Positions 27,062-34,898 of a stretch of 64,000 bases of DNA are shown here, piece after piece. The stretch is from Bacteroidota bacterium (lineage in GTDB: Bacteria > Bacteroidota > Bacteroidia > Chitinophagales > Chitinophagaceae). The stretch lies in assembly GCA_013286305.1 (NCBI GenBank), contig JABDFW010000005.1, positions 22,030-86,029 of the forward strand, given 5' to 3'. The notes beneath the pieces are model-generated. The model had not been told where the DNA came from, ran no database searches, and saw only the letters and a program-made list of their open reading frames with translations. Position 1 is the stretch's first letter. Each line of letters starts with the position of its first letter. A program made the position numbers and the translations under genes.

Positions 27062-27355
27062 ATGAGAATAGAAGTAACAAAAGTACAATCATTAGGAAAG
27101 TACAAAATACATGCTGTTTTTAATGATGGCACAGAAGGAGATTATGATTTAAGTGATCTTGCCGGGAAAGGTGTATTTCAGATTTGGGAAACGCCGGGGT
27201 ATTTTGACCGGGTATTTATTAATCCTGAAAACAATGCAATTGCCTGGGATGAAGAATTAGAAATAGATACACTTAATTGCTATTTGCATATAAGGAATAT
27301 GGGTTTTGATGAATACAGAGAGCTTTTTAAACAAAACAAATATGCCTTCAGTTAG
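27062..27355 (+). CDS. DUF2442 family protein
   Basis: A 97-aa protein with the family features YKIHAVFNDGTEGDYDLSDL and IAWDEELEIDTLNCYL. DUF2442 and DUF4160 genes are often paired and are suspected toxin-antitoxin-like modules; the molecular function is not established to my knowledge. The start at 27062 is preceded by a promoter box; the next gene overlaps its end by 14 bases. Confidence 0.82.
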   Translation: MRIEVTKVQSLGKYKIHAVFNDGTEGDYDLSDLAGKGVFQIWETPGYFDRVFINPENNAIAWDEELEIDTLNCYLHIRNMGFDEYRELFKQNKYAFS

Positions 27356-27602
27356 CCGCTTTTTTGGAATAGTAATATATTTTTATTTTAAAGATCATAA
27401 CCCTCCTCACTTTCATGCTGAATATGGCGAATATACAGCGGAGATACTTATTAATGAACTTTCAGTTGGCGTTGGATATTTACCACCGCGTGTTTTAGGC
27501 TTAGTGATTGAGTGGGCACAGACTCATCAGCAGGAATTATTACAAAACTGGCAAATAACTGCTATCGGAGGTACCTTTATCCAAATTGAACCATTAAAAT
27601 AA
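27342..27602 (+). CDS. DUF4160 family protein
   Basis: An 86-aa protein starting [20 protein letters not shown], with the DUF4160 hallmark [12 protein letters not shown]. It overlaps both the DUF2442 gene (14 bases) and hisB (1 base), so the pair is translationally coupled to hisB. The frame could start 12 codons earlier, but the family begins at MPSVSRF. Probable partner of DUF2442 in a toxin-antitoxin-like module. Confidence 0.82.
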   Translation: MPSVSRFFGIVIYFYFKDHNPPHFHAEYGEYTAEILINELSVGVGYLPPRVLGLVIEWAQTHQQELLQNWQITAIGGTFIQIEPLK

Positions 27603-28792
27603 TGTCTTTAGAAACAGTTTCACCTGATACCTCATTGTCTTCCGTTACAACATGTAAACGTATTTTATTTATTGACCGCGACGGGACGATCATAAACGAA
27701 GCGCCACCCACTTACCAGATAGATAGCTGGGATAAGCTACAGTTTTACCCTTACGTATTTCAATACCTTTCCAGGATAGCGGCGGAGTTTGATTATGAAA
27801 TGGTAATGGTGAGTAACCAGGACGGGCTGGGCACGCCAAGCTTTCCTGAAGAAACATTTTGGCCTGTTCAAAATTTTGTGGTTAAAAGTTTTGAAGATGA
27901 AGGGGTGCATTTTTCAGCATTTTATTTTGACAGGACCTTTGCCAAAGACAATGCGCCCACACGCAAACCAAATACCGGGATGCTTACAGGGTATTTGAAT
28001 AATCCTTTCTATGATATTGAAAACTCTTTTGTAATTGGCGACAGGATAACAGATGTACAACTTGCAAAGAACCTGGGTTGCAAAGCTATTTGGCTTAACA
28101 ATGATGAAAAACTGGGTTCCGGCGAAATAAAAGATACAGTTAATGCATTACAACCAACCATCGCGCTGGAAACTAAAGACTGGAAAAGTATTTATGAATT
28201 TTTTAAACTTGGGTTAAGAACAGTTGTACACGACCGCAACACAAGTGAAACAAAAATTCATATTGAATTAAACCTTGACGGCAGCGGCAAAGCCAATATT
28301 CATACAGACCTGGGTTTTTTTGACCATATGCTTGACCAGATAGCCAGGCATGGCAAAATGGATATTGTTATTGAAACAAAAGGCGACCTGCATATTGATG
28401 AACACCATACCATTGAAGATACTGGTATTGCTTTAGGAGAAGCGTTTGCAAAAGCCCTTGCAGATAAACGCGGAATGGAGCGTTATGGCTTTGCATTACC
28501 CATGGATGAAGCCGAGGCTAAGGTGCTGATTGATTTTGGCGGAAGGAACTGGCTCGTATGGAATGCTGAATTTAAAAGAGAAAAAATAGGAGAGATGCCT
28601 ACTGAAATGTTCTTTCACTTTTTTAAATCATTTAGTGACGCGGCAAAATGCAACCTGAACGTTGAATGTAAAGGCGAGAACGAGCACCACAAAATAGAGG
28701 CTATTTTTAAAGCCTTTGCAAAAGCTATTAAGATGGCTGTTAAACGCGACCCGTTCAGTAATTATTTGCCGAGTACGAAGGGGGTGTTGTGA
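27602..28792 (+). CDS. hisB: Bifunctional histidinol-phosphatase / IGP dehydratase
   Basis: A 396-aa fusion that catalyses two histidine-pathway steps. The N-terminal HAD phosphatase (about residues 20-180) has Asp25 and Asp27 in LFIDRDGTI and the later [10 protein letters not shown]. The C-terminal dehydratase (about 205-396) has the metal motifs [16 protein letters not shown] and [13 protein letters not shown]. The first 18 residues are an extra Ser/Thr-rich stretch. The start overlaps the DUF4160 stop. Confidence 0.95.
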   Translation: MSLETVSPDTSLSSVTTCKRILFIDRDGTIINEAPPTYQIDSWDKLQFYPYVFQYLSRIAAEFDYEMVMVSNQDGLGTPSFPEETFWPVQNFVVKSFEDEGVHFSAFYFDRTFAKDNAPTRKPNTGMLTGYLNNPFYDIENSFVIGDRITDVQLAKNLGCKAIWLNNDEKLGSGEIKDTVNALQPTIALETKDWKSIYEFFKLGLRTVVHDRNTSETKIHIELNLDGSGKANIHTDLGFFDHMLDQIARHGKMDIVIETKGDLHIDEHHTIEDTGIALGEAFAKALADKRGMERYGFALPMDEAEAKVLIDFGGRNWLVWNAEFKREKIGEMPTEMFFHFFKSFSDAAKCNLNVECKGENEHHKIEAIFKAFAKAIKMAVKRDPFSNYLPSTKGVL

Positions 28793-28836
28793 GTACGAAG
28801 TAAGATTTACGAATTACGCGGTTTGTGTCACCGCAG

Positions 28837-29232
28837 CTATATGTCAACACTTAATTCACGCTTCATAATGTCTATACAAAATTTATGTTCCCGTAAAAAA
28901 TTTAGTCCAATTACACCGTCATAATCAGAAGTAATGCCATGAGATAAAAAGTCATAAACCTGTACTTCAAAATTAGTTTTGACAATTCCTAAACACTCTA
29001 AACGCTCAATGTCGTATGTTTCAACTACTATAATCCCGTTAGAAGTTTCAATTTCTTTTTCGCCTTTGCTATTTTTCAATTCGTATCCTGAAAAATATAG
29101 AACGTTGCTGTCAATGGTAGTATGCGTCGCTGCAGTATCAAGTGCAATGCGAAATTTGAATTTCCCTTCAATCGTTGCGTTTACAATGATAACGTCTTCG
29201 TCAGTAGGGAGGTCGAAGGGGAATACTTTCAT
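28837..29232 (-). CDS. Retropepsin-like aspartic protease domain protein
   Basis: A 131-aa protein with the catalytic motif RIALDTAATHTTIDSNV (DTAA in place of DTGA) and the second-half signature YDGVIGLNFLREHKFCID. Single-domain retropepsin-like proteins act as dimers. It overlaps the upstream gene by 4 bases (ATGA) and is transcribed away from the trp leader, so this pair separates hisB from the trp operon. Confidence 0.8.
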   Translation of the reverse strand: MKVFPFDLPTDEDVIIVNATIEGKFKFRIALDTAATHTTIDSNVLYFSGYELKNSKGEKEIETSNGIIVVETYDIERLECLGIVKTNFEVQVYDFLSHGITSDYDGVIGLNFLREHKFCIDIMKRELSVDI

Positions 29233-29474
29233 ATTCTTCTCAATATTCCGGTTTTACGATGTTGTTTCAGATTACCGGCAAATGCGATTGTAACAGTTGA
29301 GAAACCGTCGGTTTTGTCTTTGCCAATATAACAAACTTCCTTTTTATCTTTGCTATGGTACAAAACAATCCCGCCCAGAACTGAAGCGTTTTTCATTTCG
29401 GGATTACCTAAAAGCACCCACTCGTCAGGATACAATTTTTTTACATCATCAAAAGCTATATATGTATTGCCCAT
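29229..29474 (-). CDS. Small protein paired with the retropepsin gene
   Basis: An 81-aa protein starting MGNTYIAFDDVKKLYPDEWV at 29474, with a core IVLYHSKDKKEVCYIGKDK. It is translationally coupled to the retropepsin gene by an ATGA overlap. A consensus TAAATTTGC box lies about 17 bases upstream on the minus strand. I recall such a small partner beside retropepsin genes in other Bacteroidota, but its function is unknown to me. Confidence 0.7.
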   Translation of the reverse strand: MGNTYIAFDDVKKLYPDEWVLLGNPEMKNASVLGGIVLYHSKDKKEVCYIGKDKTDGFSTVTIAFAGNLKQHRKTGILRRI

Positions 29475-29671
29475 AATGTTCTGTTTGAATTGCAAATTTA
29501 CGTTTTTTTATCGTAGCTTTCTATTTCTGTGGATAGCTTGCCCCACAAGTTGATGGCTAAGCTTCCTTTTATAGCAGAGGTAAATTATTATTCAGTTTGT
29601 TTTAACAAGTTCTTTAACACAATCGTCTCTTATATTCTGATGCCTCATAATTTACTCCACTCTAAAATTTT

Positions 29672-29704
29672 TTTGTTCAAATCAAATTTCTGTTCCATAT
29701 TCGC
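29672..29704 (+). promoter_or_regulatory. Promoter of the trp operon
   Basis: TTTG (29672-29675), a 20-base spacer and catattcgc (29696-29704), a one-to-two-base variant of TAnnTTTGC. The box ends 6 nt before the leader-peptide ATG. Confidence 0.6.
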
Positions 29705-29710
29705 AGTGGA

Positions 29711-29773
29711 ATGAAGAAAACAACATTAAATATTAATTGGTGGTGGCATTCAATCTCCTGTCGGGGCTTGTAA
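29711..29773 (+). CDS. trpL: trp operon leader peptide
   Basis: A 20-residue frame reading MKKTTLNINWWWHSISCRGL, with three consecutive Trp codons at 29738-29746. It lies at the start of the trp operon's 5' region and ends (TAA 29771-29773) just after the first copy of the competing attenuator segment. Three adjacent Trp codons in 20 are very unlikely by chance. It senses charged Trp-tRNA. Confidence 0.88.
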   Translation: MKKTTLNINWWWHSISCRGL

Positions 29774-29836
29774 TGGCATTGCCAGTATGTATTTATAAAA
29801 CATATAAGCTTCGACAGAAACGTCGGGGCTTTTTTT
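29758..29836 (+). promoter_or_regulatory. Tryptophan attenuator (antiterminator/terminator)
   Basis: Segment 1 ctgtcggggctt (29758-29769, last codons of the leader peptide) and segment 3 gtcggggctt (29822-29831) share ten bases. Both pair with segment 2 aagcttcgacag (29806-29817), with two G-U pairs. The 2:3 hairpin (10 bp, 6-base loop, seven Ts) is the terminator; 1:2 (12 bp) is the antiterminator. The logic is the same as in the his attenuator at 21597-21667. Confidence 0.87.
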
Positions 29837-29845
29837 ATGCCCTAT

Positions 29846-30185
29846 GCCCCTATCCTCTTAAAGGGGGACTTAAAGAACTTTGAGGGTTGAAGAGGAGAAA
29901 TTGTTATTAGCAGGATTTATTGAGAAGCGTAACAGTGAATAGTAGAAAAAAACATAAGCCACAGAGTGGCGAAACGTTAGTAGAAGGAAAGCATACGTTG
30001 TTTAGCAAAGCCCTGTAAGGGCGGCATAAATAAAAAGGCTTTCTGCAGAATAAAGAAATAAAAGTATAAGAGGGCGACGCAACGAAGAAGAGGTAAGTGC
30101 TAAAAGCCCGGAGCACATAAAATATTTAATCATTTCTTAGATGCGTTGGTATCTAAGGCAAAAAGATCCCTTAAGGGGATAGGGG
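29846..30185. mobile_element. Palindrome-bounded unit between the trp attenuator and trpE (P2-P3)
   Basis: Left end P2 (29846-29870, gcccctatcctcttaaaggg) and right end P3 (30166-30185, gatcccttaaggggatag) are inverted relatives. Inside are the double-hairpin repeat copy 2 (29955-30027) and a hairpin cttagat-n8-atctaag (30136-30157) followed by aaggcaaaaa. About 50 bases after P2 resemble the 50 bases after P4. There is no gene inside. The right end supplies aggggaatg at the trpE start. Confidence 0.55.
29955..30027. repeat. Double-hairpin repeat, copy 2
   Basis: Hairpin gccac-aga-gtggc (29958-29970), shared spacer with gttagtagaa, and hairpin gccct-gta-agggc followed by ggcat (30010-30027). 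Compared with copy 1 at 23993, C-G has become T-A within the second stem, so pairing is conserved. Confidence 0.75.
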
Positions 30186-30186
30186 A

Positions 30187-31599
30187 ATGAAAAAGATAAA
30201 CGTTACCACGAAGTTTAAAAAAATGCTTTCTGATGTCTATACGCCGGTTGGTATTTACCTGCGGTTGCGCGACCGTTTCAGGGATACCATCCTGTTGGAA
30301 AGTGCTGATAACAGGGCTGCAGAGAATAGCTATTCTTATATTGGCATTAACGCCATTGCGGGCATTGAGATAAGCAACTACACATCATTTGAGTACAAAC
30401 TGCCAGGCCAAAAACCCGAAAAAAATGATATTAAGGAGGCAATGCATGTGCCCGCTATGATATGGGATTTTATGGGCAGGTTTGAGGTAGAAAAATCGGA
30501 AGAAAAAGCAGTAAGTATTGCCCAGGGGCTTTTTGGATATACCACTTTTGACGCAGTACAATTTTTTGAAACGATAAAACTAAAATCGTTCAAGGCTAAC
30601 CCGGAAATACCGTTAATGCGTTATCGCCTGTATCAATACGTGATCGTGATAAATCATTTTAAGAACGAAATGTTTTTGTGTGAGAATGTAATGGCGGGTA
30701 TTGAAAGCGAAGTGGCAGTAGTGGAATCGCTGATAAAAAGCAAGGATGTGCCTTCTTATCCTTTTAAAACTTCGGGCGATGAATCGTGCAATATGACGGA
30801 TGAGGAATATATGCAGATGGTAAAGAAGGGGATAAAGAGTTGCTTAAGAGGGGATGTTTTCCAGATAGTGTTGAGCAGAAGATTCAAAAAGAGGTTTAGC
30901 GGTGATGAGTTTAATGTGTACAGGGCATTGCGGAGTGTAAACCCCTCACCATACCTTTTCTATTTTGATTATGGCGATTACAAATTATTTGGCAGCAGTC
31001 CCGAATCGCAAATAATCATACGAAACGGCAAGGCCATTGTTCATCCAATTGCGGGAACATTCAAACGTACCGGGAATGACGAAAAAGATAAAGAGCTGGC
31101 AGATGCGTTGTTGATAGATGCCAAAGAAAATGCCGAGCATACCATGCTGGTTGACCTTGCAAGAAATGACCTGAGCCGGCTATGCACGAATGTGGAAGTA
31201 AGTAAATACAGGCAGGTGCATTATTACTCTCACGTAATACATATGGTTAGCGAAGTGGTTGGCAAAATAGAAGAAGGCGCTAACCCGTTTTTTCTGTTGG
31301 CAGCGAGTTTTCCCGCAGGTACTTTAAGCGGCGCCCCCAAATATAAAGCGATGGAGCTGATTGATTTTTATGAGCCAACGCCAAGGAGTTATTATGGTGG
31401 GTGCACAGGTTCAATTGGGTTTGATGGCAGTTGTGTTCATGCAATAATGATACGTACTTTTTTGAGCAAACAGAATACGTTACATTACCAGGCAGGTGCA
31501 GGGATAGTAGCCGCAAGCAATCCTGAAAGTGAGTTGCACGAAGTGAACAATAAACTGGGTGCTTTGAAAAAAGCGATTGAACTAGCGGAGACCCTCTAA
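30187..31599 (+). CDS. trpE: Anthranilate synthase component I
   Basis: A 470-aa chorismate-utilising enzyme that makes anthranilate using ammonia from TrpG. The N-terminal LLES motif (TILLESADNRAAENSYSYIG) is the Trp feedback site. The catalytic core has FQIVLSRRFKKRF, FGSSPESQIII, HPIAGTFKRTGNDEKDKELA and HTMLVDLARNDL. It is the first structural gene after the trp attenuator; its ATG abuts palindromic end P3. Confidence 0.95.
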   Translation: MKKINVTTKFKKMLSDVYTPVGIYLRLRDRFRDTILLESADNRAAENSYSYIGINAIAGIEISNYTSFEYKLPGQKPEKNDIKEAMHVPAMIWDFMGRFEVEKSEEKAVSIAQGLFGYTTFDAVQFFETIKLKSFKANPEIPLMRYRLYQYVIVINHFKNEMFLCENVMAGIESEVAVVESLIKSKDVPSYPFKTSGDESCNMTDEEYMQMVKKGIKSCLRGDVFQIVLSRRFKKRFSGDEFNVYRALRSVNPSPYLFYFDYGDYKLFGSSPESQIIIRNGKAIVHPIAGTFKRTGNDEKDKELADALLIDAKENAEHTMLVDLARNDLSRLCTNVEVSKYRQVHYYSHVIHMVSEVVGKIEEGANPFFLLAASFPAGTLSGAPKYKAMELIDFYEPTPRSYYGGCTGSIGFDGSCVHAIMIRTFLSKQNTLHYQAGAGIVAASNPESELHEVNNKLGALKKAIELAETL

Positions 31600-31600
31600 A

Positions 31601-32145
31601 TCTCCCTAAAGGGAGACTTTGAAAGACGTTTAGAGTTAAACAGAAAAATTGTTATTAAGCATGTGCTAAAGAAGAGATATTAAGACGAATGGAAGAAAGA
31701 AAAAATATAAGATCGGCGTTCAAAAAGGACGGAATGTTTAACGAAGCAAATCCGTTAATGTTTGAATTGGCAAAACGGCTAAGGAAAAATATGACACATG
31801 CAGAAGTTATATTATGGGGATATTTAAGAGAAGGAGTTAAAGGATTAAAATTTAGGAGGCAACATCCAATTGGAATTTATGTAGCCGATTTTTATTGTCA
31901 TAAAGTAAAACTGATTATTGAAATTGACGGATGTATTCATGATGAAGTTGAAGTGAAAGAGCATGATATGAAAAGGGAAAATGATTTAAAAGATTGGGGA
32001 TATAATATATTAAGATTTACAAATGAAAGAACAGAAAAAGAAACAGCCGGGGTGCTCGCGGAAATAAGCGCGGCAGTTGAAAATTTAACAGGAATAATAA
32101 TTACTTAACAGGTTTATAAGTCTCCCTTTAGGGAGGTTTGGAGGG
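31601..32145. mobile_element. Palindrome-bounded unit carrying a DUF559 gene (P4-P5)
   Basis: Left end P4 (31601-31617, tctccctaaagggagac) starts 2 bases after the trpE stop. Right end P5 (32121-32145, tctccctttagggaggtttg and onward) ends 4 bases before the trpG start. The cores are inverse complements. The cargo is the DUF559 gene, so the nuclease-like gene sits exactly between the two subunits of anthranilate synthase, inside inverted ends. Confidence 0.6.
31689..32108 (+). CDS. DUF559 family endonuclease-like protein
   Basis: A 139-aa protein of the DUF559 family, related to Vsr-type and PD-(D/E)XK-like nucleases. Typical marks are RLRKNMTHAEVILWGYLREG, FRRQHPIGIYVADFYC, the acidic site LIIEIDGCIHDE and ILRFTNER. 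Biochemical activity of the family is little known. It interrupts trpE-trpG and is enclosed by inverted palindromic repeats. Composition is richer in A than the trp genes, suggesting separate acquisition. Confidence 0.88.
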   Translation: MEERKNIRSAFKKDGMFNEANPLMFELAKRLRKNMTHAEVILWGYLREGVKGLKFRRQHPIGIYVADFYCHKVKLIIEIDGCIHDEVEVKEHDMKRENDLKDWGYNILRFTNERTEKETAGVLAEISAAVENLTGIIIT

Positions 32146-32149
32146 TGAC

Positions 32150-32749
32150 ATGAAAATTTTAGTTTTTGACAATTACGACAGCTTTACTTACAATCTTGTT
32201 CATTTAGTGGAGAAGATCATGCACCAAAAAGTGGATGTGCATAGAAACGATATGATACCATTAGAGAGGGTAAAAGAATATGACAAGATCATACTCTCGC
32301 CGGGGCCCGGCATACCGGAAGAAGCAGGGTTGTTATTGCCTTTAATAAAGGAATATGCCTCGTCTAAATCTATACTTGGTGTTTGTTTGGGGCATCAAGC
32401 CATTGGGCAGGCGTTTGGTGGCACGCTGATTAATTTATCAAAGGTGTATCATGGAGTTGCGACGAAGATTGAAGTAGTTAAAAGTGAAAAGTTAAAAGTT
32501 AAAAGTGAAGAGAGTAAAGCAGATCTTTTTGAAGGGCTACCGGGTGAATTAACCGTGGGCCGTTACCATAGCTGGGTAATAAGCGGAGAAGGCTTCCCCG
32601 AAGTATTGGAAATAACAGCAAAGGATGAAAATAACATGATAATGGCTTTGCAACATAAAACGTACGATGTGCAGGGCGTACAGTTTCACCCGGAAAGTGT
32701 GTTAACGCCCGATGGGGAAAAGATAATGAGGAATTGGTTAAAAACGTAA
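32150..32749 (+). CDS. trpG: Anthranilate synthase component II (glutamine amidotransferase)
   Basis: A 199-aa class I amidotransferase that supplies ammonia to TrpE. It has MKILVFDNYDSFTYNL, the oxyanion/catalytic GVCLGHQAIGQAFGG (Cys near 80) and VQFHPESVLTPDG (His, Glu). The ATG at 32150 follows the GGAGGG of palindromic end P5. Near residues 110-121 there is a lysine-rich insert (KSEKLKVKSEESK) encoded by a stutter of aaaagtgaaaagttaaaagt words (32477-32513), unlike the family's normal loop. Confidence 0.94.
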   Translation: MKILVFDNYDSFTYNLVHLVEKIMHQKVDVHRNDMIPLERVKEYDKIILSPGPGIPEEAGLLLPLIKEYASSKSILGVCLGHQAIGQAFGGTLINLSKVYHGVATKIEVVKSEKLKVKSEESKADLFEGLPGELTVGRYHSWVISGEGFPEVLEITAKDENNMIMALQHKTYDVQGVQFHPESVLTPDGEKIMRNWLKT

Positions 32750-32750
32750 A

Positions 32751-32906
32751 CCCCCATCCCCTAAAGGGGGTGTAAGGAGTATGAATGTTACCACGCGAAT
32801 ATTTAGTTTATTTTATTAAAATAGATACGATCACTTCTTAAACTTCACATCTTGAAGAGGATGTGAAAAAGTTTAAGGCAAAAATCTCCCCTTTAGGGGT
32901 AGGGGC
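32751..32906. mobile_element. Palindrome-bounded gene-less unit between trpG and trpD (P6-P7)
   Basis: Left end P6 (32751-32770, cccccatcccctaaaggggg) abuts the trpG stop; right end P7 (32885-32906, tctcccctttaggggtaggg) abuts the trpD ATG. Inside is a long hairpin (32837-32877: cttaaactt paired with aagtttaag around cacatc/gatgtg) followed by gcaaaaa, the same layout as before trpE. Confidence 0.6.
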
Positions 32907-32908
32907 AT

Positions 32909-33904
32909 ATGAAAAAGATACTTCAATTTTTATTCGAACATAAAACGCTGTCACGCGAACAGGCTAAAGAAATACTTACCAATATTTCCAAAAGTATATA
33001 TAACGATCATGAGGTTACAGCTTTTATTACAGTGTTCCTTATGCGAAGCATTACTATTGAAGAGCTGCAGGGCTTTCGCGATGCATTGCTTGAGTTGTGT
33101 GTGAAAGTGGACATGAGCGATTATAAAACCATAGATATTGTTGGTACCGGCGGGGATGGAAAAAATACTTTTAATATATCAACGCTCGCCTGTTTTATTG
33201 TTGCGGGTACTGGGCAAAAGGTTGCAAAGCATGGTAACTATGGGGCATCAACCATAAGCGGCGCATCCAATGTTATGGAACAGCTTGGTTACAAGTTTAA
33301 AAGCAACAATGACCAGCTTAAGAAGGAAGTGGAAGAAGCAAACATTTGTTTCCTTCATGCGCCGGTATTCCATCCTGCATTAAAAGCAGTGGGACCCATA
33401 CGCAGGAATATTGGGTTGCGCACATTCTTTAATATGCTCGGGCCAATGGTTAACCCTGCTTCACCGCAATACCAGTTGATAGGGGTGTATAGCCTGGAGA
33501 TGGCACGCATTTATAATTATCTTTTACAATCAACAGGAAAAGCTTTTACTATTATTCACGGGCTGGATGGCTACGATGAAATTTCCCTTACAAACGATAC
33601 AAAAGTGATCACAAATAAAGGTGAATATATCATGACCCCTGAACAGCTTGGCAAGCGTATGGTAGAGCCGCAGGATATTTATGGTGGCAACTCGGTGGAA
33701 GAAGCAGCGAAAATATTTTTAAAGGTGATAAAAGGGGAGGGTACATGGGCGCAAAGCGCGGTAGTGCTCGCCAATGCGGCGATGGCATTGGATTGCACAG
33801 GCGAATACAAAACCTATGATGATGCATACCATGCAGCGGTAGAGAGTCTGGAAAGCGGAAAAGCATATCAATCGTTGCGGAAATTGATTGAGTTGCAGAA
33901 CTGA
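32909..33904 (+). CDS. trpD: Anthranilate phosphoribosyltransferase
   Basis: A 331-aa enzyme that joins anthranilate to PRPP. It shows the PRPP/glycine-rich motif DIVGTGGDGKNTFNIST, KHGNYGASTISGASNVMEQLG and RRNIGLRTFFNMLGPMVNP. Normal length. The ATG follows palindromic end P7, whose AGGGG could mimic a ribosome binding site. Confidence 0.95.
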   Translation: MKKILQFLFEHKTLSREQAKEILTNISKSIYNDHEVTAFITVFLMRSITIEELQGFRDALLELCVKVDMSDYKTIDIVGTGGDGKNTFNISTLACFIVAGTGQKVAKHGNYGASTISGASNVMEQLGYKFKSNNDQLKKEVEEANICFLHAPVFHPALKAVGPIRRNIGLRTFFNMLGPMVNPASPQYQLIGVYSLEMARIYNYLLQSTGKAFTIIHGLDGYDEISLTNDTKVITNKGEYIMTPEQLGKRMVEPQDIYGGNSVEEAAKIFLKVIKGEGTWAQSAVVLANAAMALDCTGEYKTYDDAYHAAVESLESGKAYQSLRKLIELQN

Positions 33905-33910
33905 ATACAA

Positions 33911-34083
33911 GCCCCTCCGCCCCTAAAGGGGGACTATGGCGCACGATGAAGGCGGAGAATGATAGTACATGATAAACTATACAAAAAATGACAATTATGA
34001 GTGATGCTGCAGACAAACTTAACCAGTTTCAAGTTCCCCCTTTAGAGCCTGTCCCGAATTCATTTCGGGAGGGCGGAGGGGGT
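33911..34083. mobile_element. Palindrome-bounded unit spanning the start of trpC (P8-P9)
   Basis: Left end P8 (33911-33932, gcccctccgcccctaaaggg) lies 7 bases after the trpD stop. Right end P9 (34034-34083) is a long form with an inner hairpin cccgaa-ttcat-ttcggg and lies inside the trpC reading frame. The trpC start codon is therefore inside the unit and translation reads out through the right end. Confidence 0.6.
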
Positions 34084-34878
34084 AATATCTTAGAAAAAAT
34101 AATTGCAGATAAAAGGGAAGAAGTAGCCTTAAAAAAAAGGCTTATCCCTGTTGAGGCGTGGGAGTATTTGCCGCATTGGCAGGAGAAAAGAGTTTCTTTA
34201 AAAGCATCTTTACTTAAACCAAATGCAACCGGCATCATTGCTGAGTTTAAGAGAAAGTCCCCTTCTAAAGGCTTTATCAATGGCAAGGCTGAAGTGAGTG
34301 ATGTGGTTTCTGCTTATGACATGGCTGCTTCGGGTATATCTGTGCTTACAGACGAAAAATATTTCGGAGGTACCAATGACGACCTAATGGCGGCAAGAGA
34401 AATAGTATCCGTACCTCTTTTGCGCAAGGACTTTATCATAGATGAATACCAGTTGCATGAGGCCCTGGGAATAGGCGCTGATGTTATATTGCTGATAGCT
34501 GCATGCTTATCAAAAGAAGAAGTAAAACAATTAGCCCAAAAAGCAAAAGCCCTTCAATTGGAGGTGTTGCTCGAGATACATAATGAAGAAGAACTGGGGC
34601 ATATCTGTGATGAAGTGGATTTGGTGGGTGTAAATAACCGTAGCCTTAAAACATTTGAAGTTGATATTAATACATCCCTGCAATTAATACAATTTATACC
34701 AAAAGAAAAATTGGCTATTGCAGAAAGTGGCATTAGTAACGTGGATACAATTGTAACTTTGAAAAAAGCCGGTTTTAAAGGGTTTCTCATCGGGGAAAAC
34801 TTTATGAAACAAGCCAAGCCTTCGATTGCCTTTGCTGATTTTGTAAAAGCCCTTCGTGCTTCTTTAAAAGAAGTATAG
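33988..34878 (+). CDS. trpC: Indole-3-glycerol-phosphate synthase
   Basis: A 296-aa TIM-barrel enzyme that closes the indole ring. The core starts at about residue 31 with ILEKIIADKREEVALKK, then IIAEFKRKSPSKGFI, LLRKDFIIDEYQL, VGVNNRSLKTFEVD and AESGIS. The first 30 residues (QVPPLEPVPNSFREGGGG is part) are extra and are encoded by palindromic element P9. The ATG at 33988 or 33997 can serve as start. The enzyme body looks intact, so the extension is tolerated. Confidence 0.94.
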   Translation: MTIMSDAADKLNQFQVPPLEPVPNSFREGGGGNILEKIIADKREEVALKKRLIPVEAWEYLPHWQEKRVSLKASLLKPNATGIIAEFKRKSPSKGFINGKAEVSDVVSAYDMAASGISVLTDEKYFGGTNDDLMAAREIVSVPLLRKDFIIDEYQLHEALGIGADVILLIAACLSKEEVKQLAQKAKALQLEVLLEIHNEEELGHICDEVDLVGVNNRSLKTFEVDINTSLQLIQFIPKEKLAIAESGISNVDTIVTLKKAGFKGFLIGENFMKQAKPSIAFADFVKALRASLKEV

Positions 34879-34898
34879 GAGAGCATAATATTTTTTAC

